In this document: piece by piece, positions 47,759 to 60,545 of the stretch | Layout: the number at the start of each line of letters is the position of its first letter | How positions within the stretch are numbered: position 1 is the stretch's first letter | NCBI GenBank assembly: GCA_013396995.1 | Contig: VWZP01006134.1 | Coordinates: 62,001-126,000 of the forward strand | Direction of reading: 5' to 3' | Source: Dicaeum eximium | Lineage: Eukaryota > Chordata > Aves > Passeriformes > Dicaeidae | Length of the DNA stretch: 64,000 nucleotides | Position numbers and translations under genes: made by a program | Notes under the pieces: model-generated | What the model saw: only the letters and a program-made list of their open reading frames with translations | Databases searched by the model: none | Told to the model about the DNA's origin: nothing

Positions 47759-50700
47759 AATTTTACGTCTGAGTCCTAGTCTCCCACAGAACTGAACAAT
47801 ACCAAGTTATGTACCCCAGATACCTTTTGGTTTAATTAGCTGGCAAAGAACAGTACAAATTCTGTGGGATTATATGTTTGTGATGGGCACAACATTTTGC
47901 TCAAATTGATTTTTGACAACTGACTGAATTTTGAAAGATCAAAGGTTCATTTTGCATACTACATTTGCTTAAAAAGCAAATGAAAATCTTAGCCATTTGC
48001 TTGCTGTACAGCTCTTGCTCCTACAGAGCCTGTAAATAATCACTGCTTACATATCCACTGCTGGTTTGCTGTTGTTTTCACTAAAGCTATTGACATCATT
48101 ATTTAACACTCACATTAAAGTACTACAGGTAAGATTTGATTTCTTTTCCTGAGTTCTGAACAAATGTATTGGAATGACCTCTCTTCCCTTTGTGCATGGA
48201 GCATAGAAATGGGGGAGGTGGGGAGAGAGTCTCTCTTGTTAAATTATGTGTTAATTAAGCACACAACACTTAGCAGCTCGCCCCCATTGTATTGCTAGAT
48301 TCACCATGACTGGTAATTTTTAAAGGAGTAAGACACATACATCTTGGAATACAGTTTAAAAGGAGCATTTTGGGGTCTTTTGACCATGGCTTCTTTCAGG
48401 AGATATGTGCACTTGTAGCCCAATATTTGGAGATAATTCCAGCACATGAATGCTGTTGCCATTGCTGGTGAAGAGCTAGTTACAGCAACATCTCAAGAAA
48501 TGACTCTGATATAAACCATCCCCACAGTACAGAGGAAATTAAATCAAGGTATTAGGAATAGTCCTTCACATTTTTGCAAAGTAAAATTCTGCAGTCACAT
48601 TGGAATAGGGAAACAGAAGTTGTAATAAAAAATAAAGACACCTTTTCTTTAGATTTTAAAAAACACTTAGCTATTTACTGTAATAGTTTTTACTCAAGCA
48701 TGGTCACAGAATATGTGGCATGGCTTAGTATTTCTGTGTCTGTGATGCAATAACAATCTATACACAGGGAAAGAACACCATGGGAAGTCTTTCTGTCTCA
48801 GGAGCCACAGAGCATCAACTCTAAATACAGGAGTAAAAAAGAGAAGTCAATGTCCTGATTGTTTTAATACTTGATTTAATATTTCTTCCATTTCATTCTT
48901 TTAAATTCAGCAGTTTTAGCTTTTTGAAGGATTAATTTTTTCCTCAGGTCATTAGCAGGCTTTCAATTTTGGTCAGATGCCTATAGAATGGGAGCATGAT
49001 CATGAATTAAAGCCTCTCTTTAGTGAATTCTGCACACCTGTGGATAATTATATTAATTTTCCTGAGCCCCATCCTAAATGGCAGTCAGAGCAGCATGGTC
49101 ATCTGCATGCTACAAGGACTTCTTCCCTGTGGAATAGTTTGTCTGCAAATCCACTTTCCAATCAGAAAACAGAAAAGCAGGCAAGCCCGCAAACAAGCAT
49201 GTTGAGGTTGTCACTTCAGCCAGAGACAACCACTAACCTCTGTGAGTTGAGTAAGACATAATTCATCAACCTGATGAGACGTGTTAATTGATGCTGAAAT
49301 ATAAAATAATGTATTTTGCTTTATGTTTCTTTGCTGTGATTTTGGCTTTACATTTTGCTAGAGTGACATTCTTTCTTGGGAGACTCATTCCTTCATACTC
49401 AACTTCAAGTCCTGAAGAAAAGAGAAAACCTTTTTTTTTTTTGTCCAACCCCTCAATGCTGCGCACCTGGGCACCATATATTCCTCAGCTTCTTGCAGAA
49501 TTATTGCACTGAATAAACACTGCTGCTCCAAATAACATATCTGAGGAACTTTTCCTAAAAACTGTGACACTTCACAGCAAGGTATTTAAAGGCTGTGCTG
49601 TCAGCTGACCTACAGATGAGCCAGTTAGAAATGCAGGTGCCTGGTGCATGAACTATGGAGTCCTTCTTTTATTTCAAAACAAGGACTGCACACCAACACT
49701 TCCACAGAAAAATTATACCTTCCAACAGGCACAACACAAGATGAAGTATTCTCTCAGCTGAAGGATAAAATACACACAGAGAAGTATCACAATTGCTATC
49801 CTGTTTTGATCCACTTCTAATTATGAATCATTAAAACACTAACAAGGTGTTAAAGCAAGCTAGAGGTGTTCTGTAAGGATGCTCATCAGCAAGTATTAAG
49901 GGCCCTTGGCTGTAGGAAAGGAAGGAGGCTGGAGGGTGTTACTGATTTTTACTGCTTCTCTTGTGGGTTGGCTAGTTGTTTCTTTCCTTACCCCACAGGT
50001 TGTGGAGAAAAAAAATAGCCAGCATTTGCTGGGCTGAAATCTGAAGGATCCCAGAAATGAATGCGTCGAAGTGCAACTCAGTCCAAATATTTATATATTC
50101 AGGAAATGTTAGTTTTCAGATGCACACTACAGGGTCTTTATGGATGCTTTCTTTGGCAGCATTGTGTTGCATACTGTAATTTCTCATTAGCAACAAAACC
50201 CACAACTACAGTCTAGCTCAGGGAAACTGTAAATACATTTTACGTTAGACATTTTGTTTCTCAATTATTTTCACATGTTCCTAATAAGGCTCCCTGCTGT
50301 GGGAACTGTTGGTCAGAAATATGTCCAAGAAAGCAGAATACAGCCTTAACCTATTTTCCCTACAAAAAGAATGGCTATATCTAATTGTAGTTATAATGAG
50401 AAATTATGGTTTTAAAAGAATATTATGCCATGTAGTTGAATGTAGTTTGCCACTGTGAGACAGGTAAATCTACTTTTTGGCAGTTCAATGAGGTGAAACT
50501 TTAGGTTAAAAAAACAGATGTTTTACAAACATTCAGTTTTTACTACGCTGTTGTTCACATGATGTTGGTAAGAATTCATATCAAGTTGCTTATATATAAT
50601 TATTGAATTTCTAGCAGAAGTGTTCAGTTATGTGTGGATTATGGGTGGATTGGTAAAACAGAGACAGAGTTTAGGTTCCTACCATTTCCTACATTCCTGT

Positions 50701-53198
50701 CTCAACTCGTGTTCCTGACCACATCTAATCTCAAACAACCTAGAGGCTTAATTACCTAAAATTCTGGTGTTTCAGCTTAGAAACACATATTTAAACTAAA
50801 TGGAATACCTCCAAGGAATTATTTCAGCAGGTTGACTTTTTTTTTCTTGATAACATTATGAATATAAGAATAGTTGTTATTATTAATATATTAGCATAGC
50901 TGATGTGCTATCTTCACATCTGTGACCATCAGCTCAAGATCCATCCACCCAAGTGGGTGCCCCTTACAACCTCCACCCACCCCAGCCCCTCCCAGCCAGT
51001 CAGCCACTGTCTGTTTCCTTCCTCTTTCTTTTTGCATGTCCTCTCTCCCAAAGCACCTGAAGGAGGGGAGAAAGGAAATAAAGAAGAAGGAAAAAAGAAA
51101 GCACCAATCACTTCCATCTTGCAAAAGAAGACAAAAGATTTGACACTAAGACTTCACAAAGACTCCAAAACTGACCTCTCCTCGGTAGTTACTTGATTAA
51201 ATTATCTTTCTGTTCTGTATCCATAACCCTTTATCTGTCATACATCTTATGATAAACTCTGGGTTAAGAATACCTATACCAAACCTCAAGATTCCTTGGT
51301 AATGTTAAAATGGAAACTAACATCATAATATAGATTAATATTTAGAGCTGGACTTTCTTTTCTCAGCATATGTTATCAGCAGATCTGAAATTTTCAGTTA
51401 TCATAATTTCTGCCAAGTAACACTGATCTTCAGTATTTCATCATTCAAAGCTCTATTTTCTTTAGTTGAGAAGGCAGACTTTATATCAATGTAATTTTAT
51501 CTGGTTTGTTATTAAATATTAATGTGGAAATTAAGCAAGGTTTAAGCACTGGGCTTTAAGATTTATTTTTCATTTCCTCTGTTATACCAAACCTTTATTA
51601 ACATCCTGTGGAATAAGAAATCTACAGCATCACTAATAAAACCTTTTAAGTGGTAATCCTTCAGAACCCTTCCTTGTAATGGTTGAGCATTTGCAGTACT
51701 AAACCAATGAAATTCACACATACTGTAATGGAGTAGTGGAGCGATTATTACAACATTTTTTCCAAAGTACCATGGGCTTTAGATGATTAGAGAGTAGTCT
51801 TATGTTTTAAACTTTCTGCCAAGAGTGAGGCTTTAAGTTGAGTTGGATTGTGGATAGATTGCAGTATAATGTATGTTGACAGTTTAATAACATGGGTTGC
51901 TATCCTTAGTTTGCTTTATGATGTAATACATCTTTATAGGAGTCCTTGGAGATTTCCACTATGATTTTCAAGGCAGAGAGAACTCAATAAACTGAAATAC
52001 TCTGAGCAAGATTTCTATTTCCTGTATACTTTGGAAATTTTCCTGAAAAATAAATAGGTGCTACAACTTCTTAAAGTTTTTCTGACATGACTTTTTGTTT
52101 TTCTAGTCATGTAATAGATTTTAAAGGTACACTTCATATAAAGTTATACATTTTTAAAAGTTCCCTTCTATAATGAATGGTCTTATTTTTCAGAATCTCT
52201 AGGGGAATTTTCTTTTCTGTAAAACAGAGTAATTGATTTTATTTTCCCTCTCTTTCAATTCATATCATATATACATTTGGATGACGCAGTTTGCAAATAT
52301 TTTCAAGTAAAGGTCACATATATTTGGACTAATTATCCCTCATGTTTTGAGAAATACATGCAAAACAGTGGTTAAGTATCAACCAACATAAAGCTAAATA
52401 ACAAAATAAGATATAGGAATTATTTAATTCTTTAACTGCTTTCATTTCATTCTTAGAGGTAATCAGGAAAACTAATTAGAATGGAAAGAAACCATTGCTT
52501 TAGACTATATTTCAGTCTAAGTGAAAATAGCTGGAAAGGATATTCAATCTACTTTAACAATAAATAAATTCAGTTGCTAGTTTTCACAATATTCATGCAA
52601 AACTAGATTTCAGGAACTACTGAAGGCAAATTTGCTATTTACTATATCACTGTTCAGACTGTACAAAAAGAGATGTTGATTTTCAAAGAGTAGCTGCTTT
52701 TCAGAATGGTGCCTGTAGACTATGCTGTTGAGAGGTTTTCAATGTTTTTTTCAAAGGTTGCCCCTAACCTATGATATGCTGTGATTATGGTATTTGTCTA
52801 AATAGATGATTAGCAAAACAATGTGGTATTCTTCCCTATACCAATTTGGCAGAACACACAGAAAAACTTTCAGGATACTTTTACAAAGCATTTTTAGTAT
52901 GAACAATTCACGTGAGCAAGGCTCCTGTATCCACACCAGTACTTATGACACATTCTTTCCACATACATTGAGTAAGCAAAAGCTTGCTCATCTGAATGTT
53001 TGATGTAGGTGCATAAATGTAGGCTGTATTGCATAAATTTGTACTGTTTGTCAAATAAACGTTAGCACACACTTTCTTAAAGTATGCACAAGGTACACTT
53101 TCCTGTTAAAATAAACCTACTGTAGAATAAGACTTGTTAGAAAATTCCTGAAGAGCACATGGAGACACCACCAGTACAGAGATCAAATGGTGTGATAC

Positions 53199-53564
53199 CG
53201 ACGCTCCAGAAACTGAAGCATCTCTCTAAAAGCTTTTTAGCTATTGTTTGATGCCTTCTCTTTTCGCCATTCTTTTGTTGAATCCGGGCAAAGGCTGCAC
53301 CGAGTGATGTCCCTGAAGCCACTCAAGCCAAAATCACTTCCATATTCCCCACAGGAGAAACACTTATGTTTTTTGCCATCAGTGGTCATGCTGGCCTCTT
53401 GCCAAGAGCCTGAGGGCCGTGCCTAATTGACATTCACATCTACATGCATTTTCATCCCTGGGAAATATAAGCAGACACACAGCCATGACAATTGCTTAGG
53501 CTAGTACCACTGACAAGATAATCCCGACTGTTTAAATTCACTGAAAACCCGCGGTTTGCTTCCG
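53199..53564. other. CpG-enriched stretch
   Basis: Ten CpG dinucleotides occur between 53199 and 53564, in a neighbourhood where they are rare. No repeat family is recognised. The stretch includes the small minus-strand frame at 53237-53389 and a second, unremarkable minus-strand frame (53452-53643). A conserved exon or regulatory element would explain the retained CpG. Confidence 0.35.
53237..53389 (-). CDS. hypothetical 50-codon ORF with CX2C-X17-CX2C pattern
   Basis: The minus-strand frame starts at ATG 53389 and stops with TAA at 53237. The protein is hydrophilic. It has Cys at residues 10 and 13 (HKCFSCGEYG) and at 31 and 34 (TRCSLCPD), the spacing of a zinc-ribbon or treble-clef knuckle pair, followed by a Lys-rich tail. 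The frame continues upstream without a stop for about twelve codons to a TAG. No clear splice acceptor or promoter precedes it, and none of the domains I know matches it closely. It lies in a stretch that is richer in CpG than its flanks. It could be a small gene, a terminal exon, a pseudogene piece or chance; two CX2C pairs can arise by chance in a 64-kb search. Confidence 0.2.
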   Translation of the reverse strand: MTTDGKKHKCFSCGEYGSDFGLSGFRDITRCSLCPDSTKEWRKEKASNNS

Positions 53565-54061
53565 CCCCCACTGCTACCCTGCACTCCCACAGGCTGTGCT
53601 TGAGCATCCTGCAGGCCACAAACCTCCACAGTGCCAGAAACACAGGGGAGCAGACATCTAACCATCCTTAGCAAACCGTGCACACAAATAGGTGACAAAT
53701 GAGGTTGGAAAAGGGGACATTGTCAAAATTGTCATTGTCAAAACACAGTTTTGATAAAAATTTGATCCTGCAACCATAATTTTGGTGGCCTGCTGCAGCT
53801 TCTTGAGTCTACTCCTTTTTTTAACTTGCTATGAAAATGAAAATCCTACCTAGCTCCCTGCTATTCACAACTGAGATGGTTCCTAATTGTGTTGTTAGGC
53901 TTGCTGAATGACAGGCAGACTTCATCATTATTCCTGTGACTGATCATATCTGTTACTCTGCCTGTGCATCCCAAGAGGTTCGCCAAAAGAACAGTGAATG
54001 TTCAAGCCAAATTTCACTGAGACAAAAGAATTACTTTAGCAGAGAAAATTATTACTATTAC

Positions 54062-54081
54062 TTTTTTTTTTTTTTTTTTTT
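54062..54081. repeat. poly-T run (T20)
   Basis: A homopolymer of 20 T, with no retroposon body recognised on either side. Confidence 0.92.
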
Positions 54082-54456
54082 ACTGAAATTTGCCTTGTGC
54101 CTCCATGTGCACACACCCACCCTTATTATTGCTATGTCAGATGTGTGCCTGTTTGTATGTGATCAATTTTCTCTTGACCAGCACACAGACAACTCCACTG
54201 GGACTCTCTGGGGTTGAGATCACAGCTTACTACTGCTTCACCTACAAGGGTGTCTGGGAAGAGGCAGCAGCACATTGCACACTCTGCTGATGATTACAGC
54301 TGAGAAACTGCAGTGCTCAGCTCACCAGCCATCACTGGGCTGAGACTGGAAGTCTCATTTGCTCTTTACATTATTATGAATATATATAATCCAGGATCAG
54401 ATCTCAGTTTCTGGACCACTAAAATAAAAAATCATTTTATTCAATATAGGAATTAA

Positions 54457-54505
54457 AGAAAAAAACAAACAAACAAACAAAAAAAACCACAAAAACAAGC
54501 CAACA
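54457..54505. repeat. (CAAA)n and poly-A low-complexity tract
   Basis: Four CAAA units are flanked by A runs and A/C-rich sequence. It resembles the tracts at 2.5 and 10.5 kb. Confidence 0.88.
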
Positions 54506-55029
54506 CACACCATCAGTCAATTAAAAATTATCCTCAGAAAAATACATGTGTTATTAGACTGTGGGTTACCTTGAGCTTCTACAGAGAATTTTTTATTTTT
54601 TAGGTGAATTTGAAGAACTCTTTGAACTCAAAGCTTAAAAGTCCATTTAAATCCTCACACAAAGAGAAGTTTAATGTTTAAAACCACCAGCACATTTCAT
54701 AACAAAAGCTGAATTTTGCCTCTCTGACTTGTTTATACCCCTTGCTGCAAGCACCACACGTTTGCAGCAGAAACCATACAACTGCTAATATCAGTACTTG
54801 TTGAACCTGCATCTAACATCTTATGATATACTTGAGCCTAAGTAATTGAGGCATCAACCCCTTCCATATGCAATTGCTTGGTAAATATGCTCAATCCTGT
54901 CCCTGGAGCTTTTTACAGGTAACAGTGAATCAATGCCAGACACCTGACCCACTGATCTTCACTCTCTGTCTTCCACCACTAATAGCTGATAAATCTGTTT
55001 TGTTGAGAAGAAGCAAAAAGAAATGAGGC

Positions 55030-55700
55030 CAGGACTCCTTCATATGCAATATTTATTCGGGCAGCAAAAGCTATCACTGCCACTGAAACTGAGTGACAGC
55101 AAACCAGGGTACTATTTTGACCATTTTACAGAACAAGTACAGCAACCGGGGTTTATGTTCACGAGATCGAAACATTCCATCAATTTCATTGGAAACTGAA
55201 TGCCCCAAACAGGTTTATGTGGGATCCTAGCTGGGAGTTTTCTCAGCTTTCAAATACTGTTATATCTGATTGAATAAACTATCTAAAGAAAATACATCGA
55301 TACCAAAGAACTGAGTAAAATGGCTACAGACAAAAGGTTTCTGCAGCGCTTGAGTCACACAAAACAGTAGTGCAACAAAATGGTGATGCATCGAATATGT
55401 AAATTATTAGATTACAATTACAAAAATCATTGCAAAGCATTAAAGACATAGTTGGCAGAGTTCCTACCAGTTAAATCTAATCTCCAGTACACATCAGCTG
55501 TAGCTTGGCTTGTCTTGTTAGGTAAACAAAATGTGTCTTGACTGTCATTGCCATAAAATATTAATGCACTGGAAGTCTCTAAACCTTGCTAAGCATAAGG
55601 CCTATTATCACACTTAAGAGCAAAGCAATCTAATAAATCGCTGGCAGTATAAAAACTAAGTCAGCTGGCAGAGACAGCCATCTCCCTAAGGGATAGTAAG
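55030..55700. promoter_or_regulatory. possible conserved non-coding element (weak)
   Basis: About 670 bases have high sequence complexity, almost no homopolymers and several retained CpG within TCGA/TCGAT contexts (about 55165-55395). There is a forkhead-type word 'taggtaaacaaaatg' (about 55520) and clustered homeodomain cores ('ttattagattacaattac', about 55404). This texture suits a developmental enhancer. There is no alignment evidence here, and no gene is visible for it to act on within the window. Confidence 0.2.
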
Positions 55701-56659
55701 AGACTAATCTTCAACTACAGCAGCTGCAGTTCCAGAGAAATTATGTTTCTACTGCTCAGTAGAAATACATTTGTGCTGAATTCTGTTATTTGAACTTTAA
55801 TGGAATCATTAGGGGTACCCATACATTATGAACAATACAAAGTGAGCTAGCCATCTATGACCTAGGTTTATTGTAGGCATAATTTTTTTTATAGTTGGGA
55901 TTGGTCTTTGTTGCTTTTAGTTACATCAAAACAAAAGCTGAACTGCATGATTCTGCTACACATTTTCTAACAACATCAAACTCATACATAAATAATCTTC
56001 TGTGTATACTGAGCACTGAGACGATGTCCTTAATTGAAAACAACTTACTTGTTTGGCACTGTCATGAGGTCCTTGAGGCTGTATTTAACAATAAACACAA
56101 TATTGTCATATACTTTGAAACATAACAGATAACATCATGATTATGTTATTTTTATGGTGTACTTTGGGAACATACTGTGTGATTCCAGAGGAAAAAAAAT
56201 CACCAGATATACAAGACTGGACACAAAAATAGTAGTTAACAGACAAAATCTCTTAACCAGGATATTATTAAAATTATTTATTTGCTACATTTGGTATTAA
56301 TAGGGATTAATATGCCCTCAAAATAGATCAGAAAAAGCCCTAAATATCAAGAATTGCATCTTTAGATGATACAAAAAGAATTCATAACAAGAAGGCATGC
56401 TGACAAAAGAATCTTAAAATATGTTACAAGCAAATGTTGGTTGTTCCTGCAAAAGATTTTGGTATGACAAAATATTTTTTTATATATTTCATTTGATTGC
56501 ACATTTTCCATTTAATTCTATTTTAAGTGGATAACAATAACTTAGTATATGAACTGTTTAGATTTTTTAGTGTAAATCTTACTAAATTATTTTTTTTCTT
56601 GATCACTGGAGTCTATCTATTTGATCCCACACAAATCTGTGGAATAGTGGAATTTCAAG
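55701..56659. other. AT-rich unique DNA, no gene seen
   Basis: Nearly 1 kb without a recognised repeat or gene. Confidence 0.65.
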
Positions 56660-57066
56660 AGGATATGGGTAGTTCAAACCCTGCTTAAAGTCAATTAAGT
56701 CAGGCTGCTCAAGGCTTCATCAAGTCAGGATTTGAATCTCTCCCAGGACACACATCCCACAACCTTACCAGTCAATCTGTTCCAGTATTTAATTGTCCCC
56801 ATGGTGAATATTTTCCTCTGATATAGTCAGAATTTCCTGTTTACCAGCTTCTGACTCTCTTTCCTACCACTCTGCACCTCCAGGCCTGACTACATCTTCC
56901 CCATTTCCTCCTATTTAATAAGCATAAGCTGCAATATGGTCTCACTTCAATCTCCTTTCTCAGCCTGAACAAACCCAGATTCCCCAGCCTTTCTCTATGC
57001 AGGACGTGCTCCAGTCCTCGCCCCTTCCGGAGGGGCTCCACTGGGCTCCTTCCACAGCACTCCAGC
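56660..57066 (-). mobile_element. CR1 LINE fragment, inverted 3' region
   Basis: A CR1 copy read on the minus strand. Evidence: 'agttcaaaccctgcttaaag' (about 56671), 'aatctgttccagtatttaat' (about 56774), 'tggtgaatattttcctctga' (about 56802), 'tcagcctgaacaaacccaga' (about 56961) and 'gacgtgctccagtcctcg' (about 57003). It is more diverged than the other copies and belongs to a third CR1 subfamily ('agttcaaaccctgctcaaag' type). It has no intact frame; the 75-codon minus-strand frame at 56841-57068 is a remnant. Confidence 0.88.
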
Positions 57067-59784
57067 AAAGGTGACTGCCATCCAGTTATAAATTATCTGT
57101 GTGATAAAGTGGGAAAGGCAGGTGGAAGAACAGAAGCATGTGGACATGCAGTGAGAACTCTGAGATATTTATACTCTGTGGATAAATATTTAACATTTCC
57201 AGTCACTGCCTGTTGTATTTTGCCATTGTAAACCATGCCTTTCCCCCCTCTTTTTCAGAAACAGAGAAAATTGCCCTGTCTATTCTTCTATCTGTCTTTT
57301 TCTTTTTCCTACATCTTTCACAATTTTGGTTTTTTCTGTGACATCCTGACCAGTTCATCAATTTTCAATGTTGAACATAATTTTAAGTTTTCTGGAAAGG
57401 CATAAAGACTGTAAAAAAGCTCTATTTGCCTCCTAGGGATGTCAGCTCATGAAACCACATGAGAAACTGAGAAAGTTGGAGCTGTATAGATTCAAAATAA
57501 GATAGATGTATATAAAAGCATATTTGTAACAGAAAAACATACATCAAGTAGCTCCTGCACAGCATTCTTCATAAGAATAAAGAGGTAAAGAAGACAGTGT
57601 AAGGCAGAACATTTTAAATTGATAAAAGGAAACAATACTTTAACAAAACTCCATCTGCAGAAATCATTGGTAGAACACATCACTACGAATTAGTATCTTA
57701 GCAGGAAGCCAAGATTAGACATTACTGTAATATTGGTTATGATTGCCTACATTTAAAAATCCTTCAGGTTTCAAAACCCAGTGGTCTACTCAGGGAAAAA
57801 AAAACACAGTGTGCAAAGTTGCTTAAGCAAACCTAATTGACTCCCTCGTGCATATGTATTTTGATACAATCTTCATGATTACCTACTACATGATTACTTG
57901 CTATTGCCTCAAATACTGGTAATTCCTAGCTTTGAAGTGTTTGCCTTTTCACCCCTAATAGCACTTATAATTTCTTCCCTTTCTCCTAAATTCAAAAATA
58001 AATTTTCAATACATAAACCAACACAGAGCTTCAGGATGCTTAAACTGTTAATTTCAGCAGATGAGCAGATAGTATCTGAACTAATGACACAGCTGCCTCA
58101 GTGGGAGATTCTTTCACTGTTAAATCAATTAGCAAAGGAGGGACAGAAGGGACTGTCACTGAGTTTTGTAGTTTTTTCTATCACCAGACTAGGTAAAACC
58201 TCTAATATATGGTCAAGAGCATAAGAACATCTAGTTACTTCTCTCAGCTGCAGGAACACTTTTTTCCTGTGTTACAACCCCCCTACCCTGCTTCTCTCCA
58301 TAGTTTTAGCACTTCTTTTTGCCTGTCCAGGCTGCTATGAAATTTTGTGTTATTTCCTTATACTTCCCTCTGACAACCTGCCCCTTATACCAATTCTAGT
58401 GGTCTCCACAGATCAATAAAAATATTGCTTTCTGGGTAAGAAAAAATTTGCAAGGATCCCAACCCAATTCTGAAACTTTGGAGTTTTGCTTATGCTGTAA
58501 ACTGGATGCAGAACAAAACATCTCCCTGAGGCTGGTGAAACATGACAACATCTTTACTTTCAGGACACAGAGTCAAGGTGCCTGCACAGGAATGACTGCT
58601 GGGATGACCATCCAGTTCAGGCATGCTGCCTAACACCACTCTTCCTGTAGCTGGGATGGTATCCAATGAACTCTCTTCTACCACAATAGCTGTGCTTTTC
58701 TAGGCATCTATTATAACACTCAGTCCAGAAAAGGGCAGTAAAGTAGAGGCAGTAGAATAATTTGCAAATTACTGTGGATCTGTGAATAACCTTCTCTATT
58801 ACAGTCCAGCTACAAGCCTTCATGTATTTCCTGACAGGTCAAACCTGTGATTTGCAAGAGATCTTAATTTACTCATTTAGGTGGCTAGATAACCAAAACT
58901 GTCAAGTTATTAGGTATGTTTCTACTGAAGATTTATCTGGAAACAAATAGCAATTCTCTGCTTTCATCAAGGCTGAGACACATGAAGCTAGATCCTGATG
59001 TTGTTTAAAGAGACAAAAAAGCTTAGCAACTTAGCAGATTCAGCCCAGAAAAAAACATCAAAGTCTGATGAAGTCGAATCACTGAACCATTGCTTAATTA
59101 CATGTGTTTAAAGTAATAGGAAAACAGTGGCAACTGCCTCCACAAGAAAACAGGAAGGCTAAAAGGAAAGATTATTAATGTAACACTTTGCTAAAGTGCA
59201 ATCTGTGTTAGGCCAGCTAAATGGAATCAATTTGTCAGAGACTCTGACCTACTCATTAATATTTCCTTTCCATCAAATGGGAGAAACAACTCCCAGAAGT
59301 ATTTTATTCCCCAGAGCACGAGGGATATAATCCTAAAATATCACACTCACTCTCTGGTTCAGGCTGTATTTTAAAAACAGACCAGAATAGTGGTACAGAC
59401 TTCTTTAGCTCTGAGATCACACTTATTTGTGGGCTAAATGTCAATGAGACATAGCTGTTTTCTTGAGCATTTACTCATTTGCACTCATAAGCAGATATGT
59501 TCTGTAAAGAAAGAAATCTAAAAGTGGTTATTGTCTTGGTACTGTGTATACAGTCTCACTGATCCCACTCCTGAATTTATTACAGTTCAGAGAAGTCTAA
59601 ACAAATCTTAAAGTTTATGAATTCTGGAAGTTACTGTCAGTAGCATAGCCCAGACCTAGAAGATATTTTTCACCTGACTAACGTTCACCCAATGAATAAA
59701 TAAACAGACCCTTTAAAAATCTTCCAAAAGAACACATTCAAGCTGGTTCTGTGCATCTTTGTTGAAAGCAAGGGACATCAACTG
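57067..59784. other. AT-rich unique DNA, no gene seen
   Basis: About 2.7 kb without a recognised repeat. The plus-strand frame at 57898-58224 (108 codons) has no recognisable domain and no splice signals that stand out. Confidence 0.6.
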
Positions 59785-60545
59785 AACCATAGAACATTTT
59801 GGGTTGGAAAGGCCCTTGGAAATCATCTAGCTCCAATCCCCCCTCCATGGGCATGGATGCCACCCACTAGATCAGGTTGCTCAGGGCCTCACTAACCTGG
59901 CCTCAAACAGCTCCAGGGATAGGGCACCCACAACTTCTCTGGGCAACCAGTGCCTCACCACTCTCACTGTGCAGAATTTCTTCCTGATATCTAGTTGTCT
60001 CCTTTTTTGGTTTAAAACCGCTCCCACTTGTCTCATCACTATATACCTGTGCAAGAAGTAATCTTCCCATTTTTTTATAAGCCTCCTTTTCATACTGGCA
60101 AAACTGGTGAACTCACCCCGGATCCTTTCATCTCCAGGCTGAACAACCCAATGTGCCTCAGCCTGTCTTCATAGGAGAGGTTCTCCAGCTCTCTGATCAT
60201 CTTCATGGTCCTCTAACAGTTCTACATCCTACAACATTCTAACAGTTTCACATCTTCCTTATGTTAGGGATTCCAAAGCTGCATGCAACACTCCTGGTGG
60301 GATCTCACCAGCGCAGAGCAGAGCAGAGCAGAGGGACAGAATCCCCTCCCTTAGCCTCCTGGACATGCTGCTTTGATGCCACCCAGGATACAGCTGGCTT
60401 CCTGGGCTGTGGGAGCACTGTGTTGGCTCAGGACCTTCTGTCATCCACCAGAACCTCTGGGATTTCATCCGCAGGGCTGCTCTCAGTGACTTCTTCTCTC
60501 GGTCTGTATTTATGGGATACCCTTGCACCATGATTTGTGGAATTT
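59785..60545 (-). mobile_element. CR1 LINE fragment, inverted 3' end
   Basis: This is the longest gap-free CR1 copy here, read on the minus strand. The 3' end is at the left ('ccatagaacattttgggttg', then 'ggaaaggcccttgg'). It continues through 'gatcaggttgctcagggcct' (about 59871), 'tctctgggcaaccagtgcct' (about 59935), 'atctccaggctgaacaaccc' (about 60131), 'ctgcatgcaacactcctggt' (about 60279) and 'ggctgctctcagtgacttct' (about 60474). Two small tandem expansions sit inside it: a 26-base-period near-duplication at 60212-60256 and (GCAGA)4 at 60313-60333. It is dead by many stops and indels; frames in this span on either strand are shadows. Confidence 0.93.
60313..60333. repeat. (GCAGA)4 within CR1
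   Basis: Four GCAGA units occur inside the inverted CR1. The family normally has a single 'gcagag' at this place, so this is local slippage after insertion. Confidence 0.8.

Larger units (their letters stand above)
44850..53236. other. AT-rich unique DNA, no gene seen
   Basis: About 8.4 kb with little recognisable structure. A possible ancient repeat fragment lies at 45806-45865 and a perfect 9-bp inverted repeat at 47735-47758. A C-rich, pyrimidine-rich patch lies at 50940-51060. Open frames up to 112 codons (47106-47444 minus) show no domain. Confidence 0.55.
53565..55029. other. AT-rich unique DNA with simple repeats
   Basis: A T20 run lies at 54062-54081 and a CAAA/poly-A tract at about 54457-54505. 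I see no gene in this stretch. Confidence 0.65.

Noticed and set aside
50940..51060. C-rich, pyrimidine-rich patch as a possible promoter
   Set aside because: It has almost no CpG and no core-promoter signal; it looks like low-complexity pyrimidine-rich DNA.
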